This document shows, in pieces, positions 1 through 11,448 of a stretch of 64,000 nt of DNA. A model generated the notes under the pieces. That model was not told the DNA's origin and ran no database searches. It worked only from the letters and a program-made list of their open reading frames with translations. The stretch's first letter is position 1. Every line of letters starts with the position of its first letter. This stretch comes from Shinisaurus crocodilurus. Its lineage: Eukaryota; Chordata; Lepidosauria; Squamata; Shinisauridae. The position numbers and the translations under genes were made by a program. Location: NCBI GenBank assembly GCA_021292165.1, contig CM037876.1, positions 120,161,379 to 120,225,378 on the forward strand, in the 5' to 3' direction.

Positions 1-1466
1 GCGCAACCGCAGATTATTCACTGGGGGGATGTTTTCGTTATTGTGTGATGCAGTGCTTAAAATGTCTTCTATTGTAGCACCCATTGTCGCATTTGCTGAA
101 AGACAATTTTGTACACTGGACTGCAGACAGAATCCAGCCTAGTTCATACTGAGGTAGTAAACCTAGGCTATACCACTTCAGAGTGCAGGAAGAAAGTACT
201 CAGGATGGAATTGTCCTGCATACAAACAAATTCTCTCCAGAGAGAAAACTAACATGTCAAGGAAAAATAGATCTAGCCAAGTCCTCTTTCTAACATAATT
301 TATGTGCAGGGAATTTTTGTTTTCTACGGAGGAGCCCCACCTAGAGTCTAAAGTGGTATAGCCCAGATAGTGGTTGATTACCTAAATGAGAAATAAGCCT
401 TTAATTGATTAGAGTTCGCTTAAAGCAGTCTTCTCCAACTGCACCCTCCAGATGTGTTGGAATACAACTCTCATAATCCCCCACCCAGGAGCAGCGTGAA
501 ACTTTAATTTTATTCTGACAATAATATTATGGCTTAGGCTGAGGAATAGTGTCACCAAAGGACCTACATGGGCACCTTGGGTTTTGATGAATGGAGGTCT
601 ATCCGGAGTAACAGGGCTGAGACACTTACCTCAGTATTCACATACTGTGAGAGCGTCCATTTTTCAAGAGGCTGTTACAGGTCAGGAGATGAGGAAAAGG
701 TGCAGAAATATAACCCACATGCCCTGGGTTTTCTGATACATAGTAGTACTATTGTCTCTGGTGTCATGTAATCTACTATGCACTTCCTAATTCATATCCC
801 CTTGTTCTATCTACATTATTAATAAATGATTTTTTAAAAACATACAGAACTGATAATAGTGGCACATCAGTGGTTCAAATTGGTTGAAAGAAAAGCCAGA
901 TGCAGGCAGGCAGCTAAGGGCTAAAAGTGGGGAGGGAATGGGGGGGGGGGTATGCAAACAAGCCCTGCCCCCAAAGCCCCCTTCCCCATGCTCTCAGTCC
1001 TCAACCTCCCCACAGTGAACAGGGAAGTTTGAATTGAGATCCTACTCACATTAACTTCAATGTGAGTGGAGGCCTCCTTCAGACAGGATGGTGGGGGACT
1101 GAGTGAGATAGGGGCAGGGATATTGGGACTGGGATTGTGTTCACACCCATGCCCCATTCCCACTTTTAGCCCAGACATGAGCCAGCTCAATGCCTGTATT
1201 GGGCTTCATCTACAAGCCCTGGAACAATCAGGGAGGGTCCACCTTGGAATCAGCTCTGTTCTACCTTGGAATGTTTCATTCTGTAATCCAAAATAGGTTT
1301 GTCATTTCTGGTTAGAGTTTGCAGTTTGGGCTAAACCACATGTTATCTTTGCCCCCTGCTGTGGTCCCAATCCAGATTGGGGGCCCACTCCTGAAATTTA
1401 TATTGCCAAAAATGATATATTTGTTTTAATGCATTACCTTTTGGTACTGAAAAATTAGAGTGTTGG
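1..1466. other. Intergenic, no gene seen
   Basis: I see no coding region with codon structure or splice-site support here. Around 425-492 there is half of a palindromic short element (CTCCAACTG...CCTCCAGATG...ACAACTC), the same type as the palindromic hAT-like elements elsewhere in the window. A G-run lies near 940-950. Short open frames look random. Confidence 0.6.
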
Positions 1467-1700
1467 GAGAACCAGTGTGGCGTAGTGGTGAGAGTATTGG
1501 ACTGGGACTTGGGAGATCCGAGTTCTAGTCCCCACTCGGTCATGAAGCTCACTGGGTGACTTTGGACCAGTCACTGACTCTTAGCCTAACCTACCTCACA
1601 GGGTTGTTGTGAGGATAAAAGGGAGAGGAGGAGGAGGATTATGTAAGCTGCCTTGGGTTCCTTGCAGGAAAAAAGGCGGGGTATTAAATAAATAAAATAA
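1467..1700 (+). repeat. tRNA-headed SINE (Squam1/Sauria-like)
   Basis: The head AGTGTGGCGTAGTGGTGAGAG is box-A-like and GAGTTCTAGTCCC is box-B-like, as in a pol III tRNA promoter. A conserved body follows (ACTGGGTGACTTTGGACCAGTCACTGACTC, CTCACAGGGTTGTTGTGAGGAT) and then a tail with CCTTGGGTTCCTTGCAGGAAAAAAGGCGG ending in AAATAAA. At least six more copies in this window share this layout. The squamate SINE name is from family knowledge, not from a search. Confidence 0.85.
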
Positions 1701-2312
1701 GCACAGGGTGTGTGTGTTCCAGATTGGAACTGCAGTGGTGGGTAAAGTCCCTACCCTCAAAGGTAGGATCCTGATCAGAATCAGGTCCCCTGTGCTTACT
1801 TTAGAGTAAAAAGAAAAGAAAAAAAGGGGGGAAATATGTAGCTACTGACCATGGCTTGAAAGTAGCATGAAATTTAGCCCTTATATACAATAATTTGTAA
1901 ATGATGATCTAAGAGAAGTAGCAAAGAATTGTGGTTGAAACGTCCTGAATTTCCTTGTTCCTGCCAGACAGGAGTTATTGAGATATCAGCTCTAAGAAAA
2001 CAAGACTGAGATAACAAACTCTGACAGCTTGATGTGACACATGGGAGACCTGTGAACAGCTTGCCCACATTTTCCCCTCTGAATGCTCCATTGGGGGCTG
2101 TAAATTTGATTGGAGCAGCCATGGAGAGGTGCTTAGCGAGGTGCTTAGTCTTTCCCCCATGGGCCCAGTTTTCTGATCAAAACTGTCTCTGGCTGCTTTC
2201 TTCAAATGGCTTGGGGGGGGGGGGCAGCAGGATGGTGATTTTGACTGGGAAAACTGCCTGACAAAGGTTTGAGCACCCCAGCACACACACACATACACAC
2301 ACACACACAGAG
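1701..2312. other. Intergenic, no gene seen
   Basis: No supported gene. The stretch contains a short G-run near 2214-2223 and a CA microsatellite at about 2281-2309. Confidence 0.6.
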
Positions 2313-2635
2313 TTGCTAGTGTAAACCAATGCTAGTGCAACATCATTAACACACTTGCTGCTTTCCCCCTTTGCACTAGTAGTTGGCTGTCAAAATTCAG
2401 CGCTGCCGCTGCCACTTTTCCCCTTTGCACTAGCACAGGGCTCACCAGCCTTGGGTCCTGAGATGTTGCTGCTCGCTGGACTACAGCTCCCAGAATCCCT
2501 TGCCATGAGCCATGCTGGCTGGGTATGCTGGGAGCTGTAGGCCAGCAACATCTGGGGACCCAAGGTTGGAGAGCCCTGCACTAGCAAGTGCTAATGATAT
2601 TGTGCTAGTGTTGGTTTATGGTGATACAATGTTAT
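2313..2635. mobile_element. Foldback element split by a hAT MITE
   Basis: Outer arms are imperfect inverted copies: GCTAGTGTAAACCAATGCTAGTGCAACATC on the left against GATATTGTGCTAGTGTTGGTTTA on the right. A 143-bp MITE (2436-2578) sits between them, so this is an older palindromic element interrupted by a younger one. The family of the outer element is unknown. Confidence 0.5.
2436..2578. mobile_element. Palindromic hAT-type MITE, CAGGGCTCTCCAACC family
   Basis: Near-palindromic element with ends CAGGGCTC and GAGAGCCCTG. It is flanked by a perfect 8-bp direct repeat CACTAGCA (2428-2435 and 2579-2586). An 8-bp duplication and CAG...CTG ends are hAT hallmarks. No coding capacity. Confidence 0.85.
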
Positions 2636-3099
2636 TCGTGCTGGTGCTGTGCCACCATTGGACACTATCCATTTTGAGTGAAGAGCTGGCTGCTGATACA
2701 ACTGAAAGTGGAAGTATAAGGTTGTGGTAGTAGTCATATTTACTTGTAAATAGATATCACCAAAATCAAGCTGCAAATGTAAATTAGCAGTACTGTCCTT
2801 CAGTAATCTCTTTGTAACTACAGGGTACATGCTGGTAAAAAGGATAAGAAATCGCTTAGAATCATCAAACACTGGGCACAATCCAGCCAAAGTTAAGCAT
2901 TTTTGCCTCATTTATATGAACAGAAAAACTAAGCACATTCTTATGTTTCTCCCATTTAAATCGATGGAATTTAAAAGGGCTTAACTGTGGTTTGATCATG
3001 TCCACAGATAAGAAGTGTCTTTTCATTTTTGTTTAAACTGAAGAACACTGAAGCAGTAGCCAAGTTTTGCAAAACGACGAAGCAAATAAATAAATAAAA

Positions 3100-3670
3100 A
3101 GTAAGCCCTGCCTTTATCATTTTACAGCACAAACCTAAGCAGGTTTACTCAGAAGTACCTTTGAGTTCAATGGGACATACTTCCTGGCAAGTGTATTGGG
3201 ATTGCAGCTTAAATGACGGGCAGCACGATCCAATGAGACTACCCGTAACCCTCCGAATCCAGAGGATTGCAGCCACCCTATGCAGAGCAGGAGGAACACG
3301 GCGGATAGGATATCCACGGTGTTCCGCTCTCCCTCAAAAACATCTAGCTGGCTGATTTCGGACGTCTAGATGTTTTGCCTCTCCTTGAGAGGAGGAGAGG
3401 CTGAGATACTGCCTGGATTCCTCGGAATCCGGCAGAGCCTCGCTCCTCCCCTCCCTGCCCCGGCCAGGAATGTCCCCCCCCAATGGGGGAACCAAACACG
3501 GTCTTCCGTGTTTGGTTCCCTGCCAGCGCAGAAAGAACCGCACCGGCTACGAGATGGGGGTGGAGTTCCATAGCGCTGCAACCTTGGAAGCGATTTTGGA
3601 GGTCGTAGCACCTTCTATGCCCAATCTTATGGCCCCCCCAGACAAGGTCAGAGGGACACAGGAAAGTTAG
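3100..3670. repeat. Unclassified repeat block with several hairpins
   Basis: Starts with the common AAGCAGGTTTACTCAGAAGTA...GGGATTGCAGC repeat (about 3125-3213). It then has consecutive hairpins: AAAACATCTAG with its complement (3337-3374), CTGGATTCC/GGAATCCGG (about 3411-3432), and a strong stem GGAACCAAACACGG/CCGTGTTTGGTTCC (about 3487-3520). No open frame here looks like a protein I recognise. Confidence 0.5.
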
Positions 3671-3678
3671 AATACAGG

Positions 3679-4455
3679 CATGGCCGGATTAAGATAGGGG
3701 CTGTGGGAGCGGCCGCTCCAGGCCCTTAACAGATAATCGTCCCTGCAATTATAGGGACACGCCGATTTTTCCCCCTTTGGAGTTAGCTCTGATCGTTATC
3801 ATTCAGCATAATTAATGATTTTTTCAAGATTAGAAAGGTGTTCTAAGCACATCTGCATTACAGGCTTGAGGCAAGACCTAGCAAGAACTGTTGTTCTCAA
3901 ATTAGCATTTCAGTATCTTTGCATTTCAATCACTGTTACTACATTTCTTTGTGAGAACGTCTAGCACATGGGGGGCTTGCTAGGGTCTGTAATATTCAGA
4001 TTTAGAAGGGACCTCTCTCTCCAGCCTCGAGCAAAAGATCTTTCTGATTCGCAGCTCAATTGTCCAAATGCTAGTTTAACAAAACAAACAAAAAAAAGCA
4101 ACAAGAACACAATTATTCTTGTTCAAGCAAAGCTGGCTTTTTGTTGTGGCTGCTTTTTTTTTTTTAATAAATAATTTGGGGGAAATTGGGAAGACCCTTA
4201 CTGATGAGCTGCAGGAGTTTTTGAGTTTTTGCTCCGGCTGGTCCTGATGGCCCTCCTCTGCACAGGTAAGGTTCAAAAGTTTGACTCTTTTGATCTGCAA
4301 GTTCTCCTTCTCCTTCTCCTTCTTTTCTGTAAAAGTGCTTTCCCTCTTTTGTGAGCCAAACTGAACGTAAGGGCTGTGTGTTTGTGGGTGTGGGTGTCTG
4401 CCTTTTGGGGGTGTTGATCCTCCTGCCGCCTGCAAAATGTCACCTGCTTGGCTAA

Positions 4456-4486
<31 letters not shown>

Positions 4487-4936
4487 CATGTGCGCTTTCA
4501 TGGGGAATTGTGTGGCATTTTTTTAAGTTTTATTTTGAAAAACCCCAGAGAACAGAGTTCACCAAATATCCCTCTTGGATATTTTGGTACTACAGTTCTC
4601 ATTTGCCTCAGGCAGCATGGCCAGTGGCTGGGGAAGATGGGAGCTGGGGCCCCAAACATTTGGAAGGGCCCCGGTTGGGGAAGACTGCCCTAGAGGTTAA
4701 AAAATGTGGAGGTACTTATCATCAACGATATGTGATGAATGGTTTTATTGAGTTAACAAGCTTATTGTTTACAAAAAAAGAAATATTTTCAATATGTTTC
4801 TGTTTTGGCACTTTAATGGTAATTAAAATATTTAATTTGTTTTAATATAAAATTGCGTCTTCATTTTATTTATTTCCATAAAAAGGCCCACCAAAATCCT
4901 CAGCACCAGGCCCATAATGCTCTTAATCCGGCCCTG
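3679..4936. mobile_element. Non-autonomous hAT element, copy 1 (CAGGGCCGGATTAAG family)
   Basis: A 1258-bp element with terminal inverted repeats (left CATGGCCGGATTAAG with one mismatch, right CTTAATCCGGCCCTG) and a perfect 8-bp target duplication AATACAGG (3671-3678, 4937-4944). It is collinear with the left and right parts of copy 2 (6686-11564) but lacks the transposase region: the sequence jumps from GATATGTGATGA directly to ATGGTTTTATTGAG. It also lacks about 110 bp around the captured-exon ATG of copy 2 but keeps the exon's last bases and splice donor (about 4229-4270). Confidence 0.92.
4458..4487 (+). repeat. (GT)n microsatellite inside hAT copy 1
   Basis: About 15 GT units. The same microsatellite, of different length, sits at the equivalent site in hAT copy 2 (about 7570-7593), so it was carried by the transposon. 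Confidence 0.9.
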
Positions 4937-4944
4937 AATACAGG

Positions 4945-6526
4945 AAGCCCCCATAAAGCTGTACATGCCAACTTACTGATAGTGCCCACTTCTGGCATTC
5001 CAAGCTGCTAAGACATTTAGTTTCGTGAATACAGAAATGAGTAGTGAGTTACCGTAATACTTTCTGCAGAGTAATCCTAAAGAGTGCTGCAATGATTACC
5101 ACAGAGCATATGCAAACAATTATCAACTTTCAATGCCAACAAAAGAAAACTCTAACTCTCCATAAGCCATAGCTGGAAGTAAAGGCCTAATTCAGTCAGT
5201 GCACAAATCATTGAGCAAGCATCCTGGGGTTAGTGTTCAAAATCCATCTCAGGGGGAGATGCAGCTGTTTACTTTGGATATATAGTACATCTAGCCCTGG
5301 TAGAAATGTGTGGAGGCGGAGGATGAAGGATACACCCTCCTTGCCCTGCCCTTGGCCTCTTCCTGTTCAAGGTGTTGTTTGCACAGAAGCCTGTAAGTGT
5401 TCAATGGAATGGTCCCATGATCCATCAATACCCTGCAAAAACTAGAGTGCATGGATTGCAGGCATGTAGGAAGCCTCTGCATATTTAGGTGCAGGCAGAA
5501 CTTTGAATGCATGGCGTTCAGATGCAGGGCCAGTGGATGTGATCCCACTCCAGAGCACATGTGGATGGAAGTCTGCATGGGGCTGACGTCTCCAAGACAT
5601 AGAACAGTTATAATTACAATTTCTTGTCATATGCAACCTTAGAGCAATGTGTAAAATTGTTTCCTCTATTATTTCTGCTTTACCAATGGGGGAACTGAAC
5701 AAGAGAGATAGATGATCAGATGCTAGTCACCCTGGAGGACGTAACATATACACTAGCTCCTAGATAGACTGCTTCTGCTGGATTGCAAGGTCTAAAGTGG
5801 ACAAAAGCCTCCATTGGTGTCAATCAATGGAGGCTTTTTGGAAGCCTAATTTCAGTGGGTGGGTGTGGGGGGCATTTTGGGGTGAGGTCAGGATTGCTGC
5901 TGGGGAGGGGACGGCTACCCCTTCCCAATGCTACAACTCCCCCCTCTATTGGTGGCAATGGAGGCTTTTAAAAACCCTAATTGCAGCGGGGGGGGGATAT
6001 TTTCAGGAGGGATGGTATCCGTGTGTGAAAGATGCAGAGACAAAATGAGACCTGGGCATTCACCTCAGGGACCACATGCCAGCAGTGGCCCTGCCCACTT
6101 TGGGTCTGGCCCTGCCCACTGCTGGCATGTGGCCCGACATGATAAAGTATCCAAAAGGCTCAAAATGGAGGTTGTTTTCTCTTCTGACTCCAGGAACTGG
6201 GGAGCAGATGTGAACTTTGGCCAAGTCACAGAGTGCCATGCTCCTCCACATACTGTTTTTTTTTTTAATTTCAGAAGTGATTTATGATGCAAATGGAGGA
6301 GCTGCTGCTAGAAGAGGACTGGCAACAGCATGACCCTTATGTATGCCCCGAAGAAAGCCTTGTACAGGGATTTCCACCTAGTATGTCCCTATATACAGAA
6401 GAAAGGCCACTGTCACACAGACCACCTTCATCCCTGTTTCCCCTGCATCAAATATGAGAAAATACACGTAGAAAAGAATTATTGAGGGTGGTTTGGATCT
6501 CCTTTTCAGTGCAGGACCACCAACAA
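4945..6526. other. Intergenic, no gene seen; short inverted repeats
   Basis: No supported gene. Two clear inverted repeats: AGCCTCCATTG...CAATGGAGGCT (about 5806-5834, with CAATGGAGGCTTTTAAAA recurring near 5955) and CCACATGCCAGCAGTGG...CCACTGCTGGCATGTGG (6070-6133). These look like small foldback elements or remnants. Confidence 0.55.
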
Positions 6527-6685
6527 CAGGTCTGTGGCTCACGCTGGCTCAGCTTGTCTGAGCATGGAAAGCTAAGCAGGGTCAGGCCTGGTTATTACTT
6601 GCATGGGAGACCCCTCCTCTAGTTTCCTGCATTGAGGAAAGGGGTTTGACTCGATGGCCTTATAGGCCCCTTCCAGCTCTATGAT
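6527..6685 (+). repeat. 5S-rRNA-headed SINE with CR1-like tail, copy a (interrupted)
   Basis: GGAAAGCTAAGCAGGGTCAGG...TGGTTATTACTTGCATGGGAGACC matches the 3' two-thirds of vertebrate 5S rRNA (A box, intermediate element, C box). It is followed by GTTTCCTGCATTGAG...CTCGATGGCCTTATAGG...TTCCAGCTCT, which is the 3' end of a CR1 LINE. The SINE tail is split by hAT copy 2 and resumes at 11565-11588 (TCTATGATCTATGAAATCTATGG). Confidence 0.85.
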
Positions 6686-7298
6686 CAGGGCCGGATTAAG
6701 CTAGGGGCTGTTAGGAGCGGCAGCTCCAAGCCCTTAACAGAAAATAGGCCCACAATTATAGCGACACGCGGCGATTTTTCCCCCCTTCGGAGTTAGCTCT
6801 GATCGTTATCATTCAGCATAATTAATGATTTTTTTCAAGATTAGAAAGGTGTTCTAAGCACATCTGCATTACAGGCTTGAGGCAAGACCTAGCAAGAACT
6901 GTTGTTCTCAAATTAGCATTTCAGTAGCTTTGCATTTCAATCACTGTTACTACATTTCTTTGTGAGAACTTCTAGCACATGGGGTGCTTGCTAGGGTCTG
7001 TAATATTCAGATTTAGAAGGGACCTCTCTCTCCAGCCTCGAGCAAAAGATCTTTCTGATTCGCAGCTCAATTGTTCAAATGCTAGTTTAACAAAAAAAAA
7101 AAAAACAAAGCAACAAGAACAACACAATTATTCTTGGTCAAGCAAAGCTTCCTGGCTTTTTGTTGTGGCTGCTTTTTTTTTTTTAATAAATAATTTGGGG
7201 GAAATTGGGAAGACCCTTACTGATGAGCTGCAGGAGTTTTTGAGTTTTTGCTCCGTCAAGCGACCCCTCTCTGCCCACCCGCCTCCAAAATCTCCACC

Positions 7299-7377
7299 AT
7301 GACTTCTGCTTGCTATGGGACAAACCTCTGGGATGGTCTTTACCTGCCGCTGGTCCTGATGGCCCTCCTCTGCACAG
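7299..7377 (+). CDS. Exon-like unit inside hAT copy 2: signal peptide plus phase-1 splice donor
   Basis: ATG in a strong Kozak context (TCTCCACCATGA) opens 26 codons plus one base. It ends exactly at a consensus donor (ACAG|GTAAGG, GT at 7378). The peptide has a short polar N-terminus followed by a hydrophobic stretch (LYLPLVLMALLCT), as in a secretory signal peptide. A signal exon ending in phase 1 is typical of first exons of immunoglobulin-superfamily and other secreted or membrane proteins. Nothing in the neighbouring transposase needs such a peptide, so I infer that a host first exon was captured. The source gene is not identified. hAT copy 1 keeps the last 43 or so bases and the donor but has lost the ATG. 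Whether it is ever transcribed is unknown. Confidence 0.55.
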
Positions 7378-7829
7378 GTAAGGTTCAAAAGTTTGACTCT
7401 TTTGATCTGCAAGTTCTCCTTCTCCTTCTCCTTTTTTTCTGTAAAAGGGCTTTCCCTCTTTTGTGAGCCAAACTGAACGTAAGGGCTGTGTGTTTGTGGG
7501 TGTGGGTGTCTGCCTTTTGGGGGTGTTGATCCTCCTGCCGCCTGCAAAATGTCACCTGCTTGGCTAATACTGTGTGTGTGTGTGTGTGTGTGTGCACGTG
7601 CGCTTTCATGGGGAATTGTGTGGCATTTTAAGTTTTATTTTGAAAAACCCCAGAGAACAGAGTTCACCAAATATCCCTCTTGGATATTTTGGACTACAGT
7701 TCTCATTTGCCTCAGGCAGTATGGCCAGTGGCTGGGGAAGATGGGAGCTGGGGCCCCAAACATTTGGAAGGGCCCCGGTTGGGGAAGACTGCCCTAGAGG
7801 TTAAAAAACGTGGAGGTACTTATCATCAA

Positions 7830-9400
7830 CGATATGTGATGAGTTTATTGAACTGATTGGTCAGCAAGTGCTGCAGCAAATCATAAACGAGATAAAAGAA
7901 GCCAAATATTATTCAATTTCTGTTGACTCCACCCCTGACATAGCACATTGTGATCAACTAACAATTATATTTCGCTATGTACTACCTAGTGGTCCAGTGG
8001 AGCGTTTTACAAAATTCATTCCAATGCACGGACACACTGGTATGGAGCTAGCAAACATTATTTTGCAGTTCATGGATGAAAATGGAAATGCCCATCAAAG
8101 ACTGCAGGGGTCAGTCTTATGATAACGGATCTAATATGAGTGGCAAATATAATGGTATGCAGGCCTTAATTTGGGGGGAAAACCCACTTGCTGAATACAT
8201 TCCTTGTTGTGCACATTCACTTAATCTTGTTGGACAAAATGCCATAAACAGCTGTCCAGTTGCAGTTTCGTTCTTTAATTTTGTGCAGCAGTTGTATTGT
8301 TTTTTTTCTGCTTCAACTCATCGATGGAATCTGTTAACAGATAGTTTCAAACTATGTGGTATACCAACATTAAAAAGGTTATCTGATACACGTTGGTCTG
8401 CTCACCATGAGGCTGTGAATGCCTTACAAAAAGGCTATAGTACTATCAGAGATGTCCTTTCAAATATTATGAATGATGAATCCACAAAGGGAGAGGTCTG
8501 TTTACAAGCAAAGGGCCTAAATAATATCATGGATCAATTGGAAACTGGAATAATGATTGTTGAAGTATGCTCTGTCATTTTACCAAGGTTTCACAGAACC
8601 AGTCAGTGTCTCCAAGATGCAAAATTAGATCTGCATACAACAACAGACATGCTGAACTCTCTAAAGGATTTTGTGCAGTCTCTCCGTTCTAGATTCTCTG
8701 AATTTGAACAGCAGGGTAAAAATATTTCCGGCTGCGAGGAGTACCAGCTACAACGTGGAAGGAAAGTGAAAAGAAATAGGAGGTGGGACTATGGTGATGC
8801 AGAAGATGCTAATGCTGATATGACACCCTCTGAGAGGTTTAAAGTGCATACCTTTTATCCTATAATTGACCAATTGACAGAATCACTGAGGCACAGGCAA
8901 GCAGCATACAATATAATTCAAGAAAGATTTGGATTTCTATCAGAAATATGCACTCCAGCAGCTGATAGTCTACGTTCCAGAGCCACTACACTAGTGTCAA
9001 AATATCCTGAAGATCTTGAACCCCTGTTTGCAGACGAAATTGTACAGTTTTCATCTATTTTCAAAATGTACCAATCTTCCACTGCAAATCAAGACATTCA
9101 TGGGAGTCAAGAAACACAAATGTACAAGTTTATGATTGCACAATCTCTAGTCGGTGCATTTCCAAATACATTTGTGACCCTCCACATGTATTTGTGTTTA
9201 ATGGTCAGCAACTGCAGTGGTGAGCGTTCATTTTCAGCATTAAAACGTGTGAAAAATGAACTAAGGTCTTCCATTGGGTCAGGAGCGTTTAAATGCGCTC
9301 TCTCTGTTGTGCATTGAAAATGGTTTGCTGAACGAGCTTAATCTTGATTCTACAATTGAGGAATTTGCAAGTAAAAAAGCAAGAAAAGTTAATGTGTAAT
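7830..9400 (+). pseudogene. hAT transposase, N-terminally truncated and frameshifted
   Basis: Two overlapping open frames (to about 8122, and 8076-9317) plus a third short one read as one hAT transposase. The first holds an RNase-H-like start of the DUF4371 type (KYYSISVDSTPDIAH). The second holds CCAHSLNLVGQNA, DTRWSAHHEAV and the hAT C-terminal dimerisation motif SGERSFSALKRVKNELRSSIG. A frameshift lies near 8090-8100. Another, one extra G near 9282, sends the frame to an early stop; the tail NELNLDSTIEEFASKKARKVNV follows in the other frame and ends at about 9400. The N-terminal zinc finger seen in this family is absent upstream, replaced by unrelated sequence. Not functional as it stands. 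Confidence 0.88.
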
Positions 9401-9555
9401 TTTATTTTAATCTACCAGCTTGATTCATTTAGTTTAAATGCAGGTTAGAGTTCAGTGAATAACCTGTTTGTGTGTTTAAAACTAGTGGTTGCTATTTATT
9501 TCAAGAGTTACTCTCTGCACCATAATCATAACGCAGGCTGTATTGATTATGATGC

Positions 9556-9556
<1 letters not shown>

Positions 9557-9594
<38 letters not shown>
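9557..9594 (+). repeat. (TAA)n microsatellite inside hAT copy 2
   Basis: About 12 ATA/TAA units after GATTATGATGC. The same tract, shorter, occurs at the equivalent place in hAT copy 3 (about 31039-31065). Confidence 0.9.
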
Positions 9595-9598
<4 letters not shown>

Positions 9599-9796
9599 TA
9601 AGGAACAAATTTTTATGAGCCAAACATCATACACTTATATTTAAATTGTTTATATGGTTTATGTTTATTTAAAAATGGTTGTTGTGAATGTTCTATTTAT
9701 AACGGTTTTATTGAGTTAACAAGCTTATTGTTTACAAAAAAAGAAATATTTTCAATATGTTTCTGTTTTGGCACTTTAATGGTAATTAAAATATTT

Positions 9797-11448
9797 CATA
9801 GAATCATAGAATCATAGAAAAGTAGAGTTGGAAGGGGCCTACAAGGCCATCGAGTCCAACCCCCTGCTCAATGCAGGAATCTAGGTCAAAGCATCTCTGA
9901 CAGATGTCTGTCCAGCTGCACCTTGAATGCCTCCAGAGTGGGAGAGCCCACCACCTCCCTAGGTAGTTGATTCCATTGTCTTATTGCTCTGACAGTCAGG
10001 AAATTTTTCCTGATGTTTAGGTGGAATCTAGGTTCCTGTAACTTGAGCCCATTATTCCGTGTCCTGCAAACTGGGATGAACGAGAAGAGATCTTTGCCCT
10101 CCTCTGTGTGACATCCCTTCAAATACTGGAAGAGTGCGATCATATCTCCCCTCAGTCTCCTCTTCTGAAGGCTAAACATGCCCAGTTCTTTCAGTCTCTC
10201 CTCATAGGGCCTTGTTTCCAGTCCCTTTATCATCCTTGTTGCCCTCCTCTGAACCCTCTCCAGTTTGTCTATGTCCTTCTTAAAGTGAGGTGCCCAGAAC
10301 TGGACGCAGTACTCAAGATGAGGCCTAACCAGTGCCGAGTAAAGGGGAATTATCACTTCCCGCGATTTGGAAGCTATACTTCTATTAATACAGCCCAAAA
10401 TTGCATTTGCCTTCTTTGCAGCCACATCGCATTGCTGGCTCATATTCAGTTTGTGATCTACCACAATTCCAAGATCCTTCTCACTTGTAGTATTGTTGAG
10501 CCAAGTGTCCCCCATTCTGTAACTCTGCATTTGGTTTCCTCTCCCTAGGTGCAGCACTTGGCATTTATCCCTATTAAATTTCATTCTGTTGTTTTCGGCC
10601 CAGCGCTCCAGCCTATCGAGGTCACTTTGAATTTTGTTTCTGTCTTCCAGAGTATTAGCTGTTCCACCCAACTTTGTGTCATCTGCAAATTTGATAAGCA
10701 TTCCCTGTACCTCCTGATCCAAGTCATTAATAAAAATGTTGAAGAGCACCGGGCCCAGGACTGAGCCCTGTGGTACCCCGCTCGTTACCTCTCCCCAGTT
10801 TGAGAAGGAACCATTGATAAGCACTCTTTGAGTCCGATTCTTTAGCCAATTGTGGATCCACCTGATAGTTGTTCCATCTAGCCCACTCTTAGCTAGCTTA
10901 CTAATCAGGATATCATGAGGCACTTTGTCGAAAGCTTTGCTGAAGTCCAGGTATATAATGTCCACAGCATTCCCACAGTCCACAAGGGAGGTTACCCGAT
11001 CAAAAAATGAGATCAGATTAGTCTGACAGGATTTGTTCTTGACAAATCCATGCTGGCTTCTAGTAATCACTGCATTGTTTTCAAGGTGCTTGCAGACTGA
11101 CTTCTTTATAATCTGCTCAAAAATCTTCCCGGGGATTGATGTCAGACTGACTGGCCTATAGTTCCCAGGTTCCTCCTTCTTGCCCTTTTTGAAGATGGGA
11201 ACAACATTTGCCCTCCTCCAGTCGTCTGGCACTTCACCTGTCCTCCATGATTTCTCAAAGATAATAGACAGTGGTTCTGAGAGTTCTTCTGCCAGTTCCT
11301 TTATTACTCTAGGATGCAGCTCATCAGGCCCTGGAGATTTAAACTCGTTCAGAGTAATCAGGTGCTCCTTGACCATTTGCCTATCAATCTCAAGCTGCAA
11401 TCCTGCCCCTTCAGTCTGCACTTCAGGTTTGCCAGGGGGGTCATAGAC
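9797..11448 (-). mobile_element. 5'-truncated CR1 LINE, open reverse-transcriptase frame
   Basis: On the minus strand a frame of about 520 codons is open from the insertion boundary to a stop at 9886. There is no ATG at its start, as expected for 5' truncation. It encodes CR1 ORF2: ELHPRVIKELAEELSEPLS, NYRPVSLTSIPGKIFEQ, DFSKAFDKVPH, SGVPQGSVLGPVLFNIFIN, the catalytic FADDTKLGG, then the C-terminal region [18 protein letters not shown]...[14 protein letters not shown]. The 3' end carries the CR1 terminal repeat (ATTCTATG)n, seen here as CATAGAATCATAGAATCATAG. It inserted into hAT copy 2 at AAAATATTT|ATTTAATTTT. With no frameshift or stop it looks young. It cannot replicate by itself without the missing 5' part. 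Confidence 0.95.

Noticed and set aside
1467..1540. tRNA gene
   Set aside because: Boxes A and B are present but no cloverleaf with proper acceptor stem; it is the head of a SINE.
7128..7547. 139-codon minus-strand frame in hAT copy 2, with a similar one in copy 1
   Set aside because: Low-complexity (Lys/Glu run from CTTCTC repeats, His/Thr run from GT repeats), opposite the captured exon; no recognisable domain.
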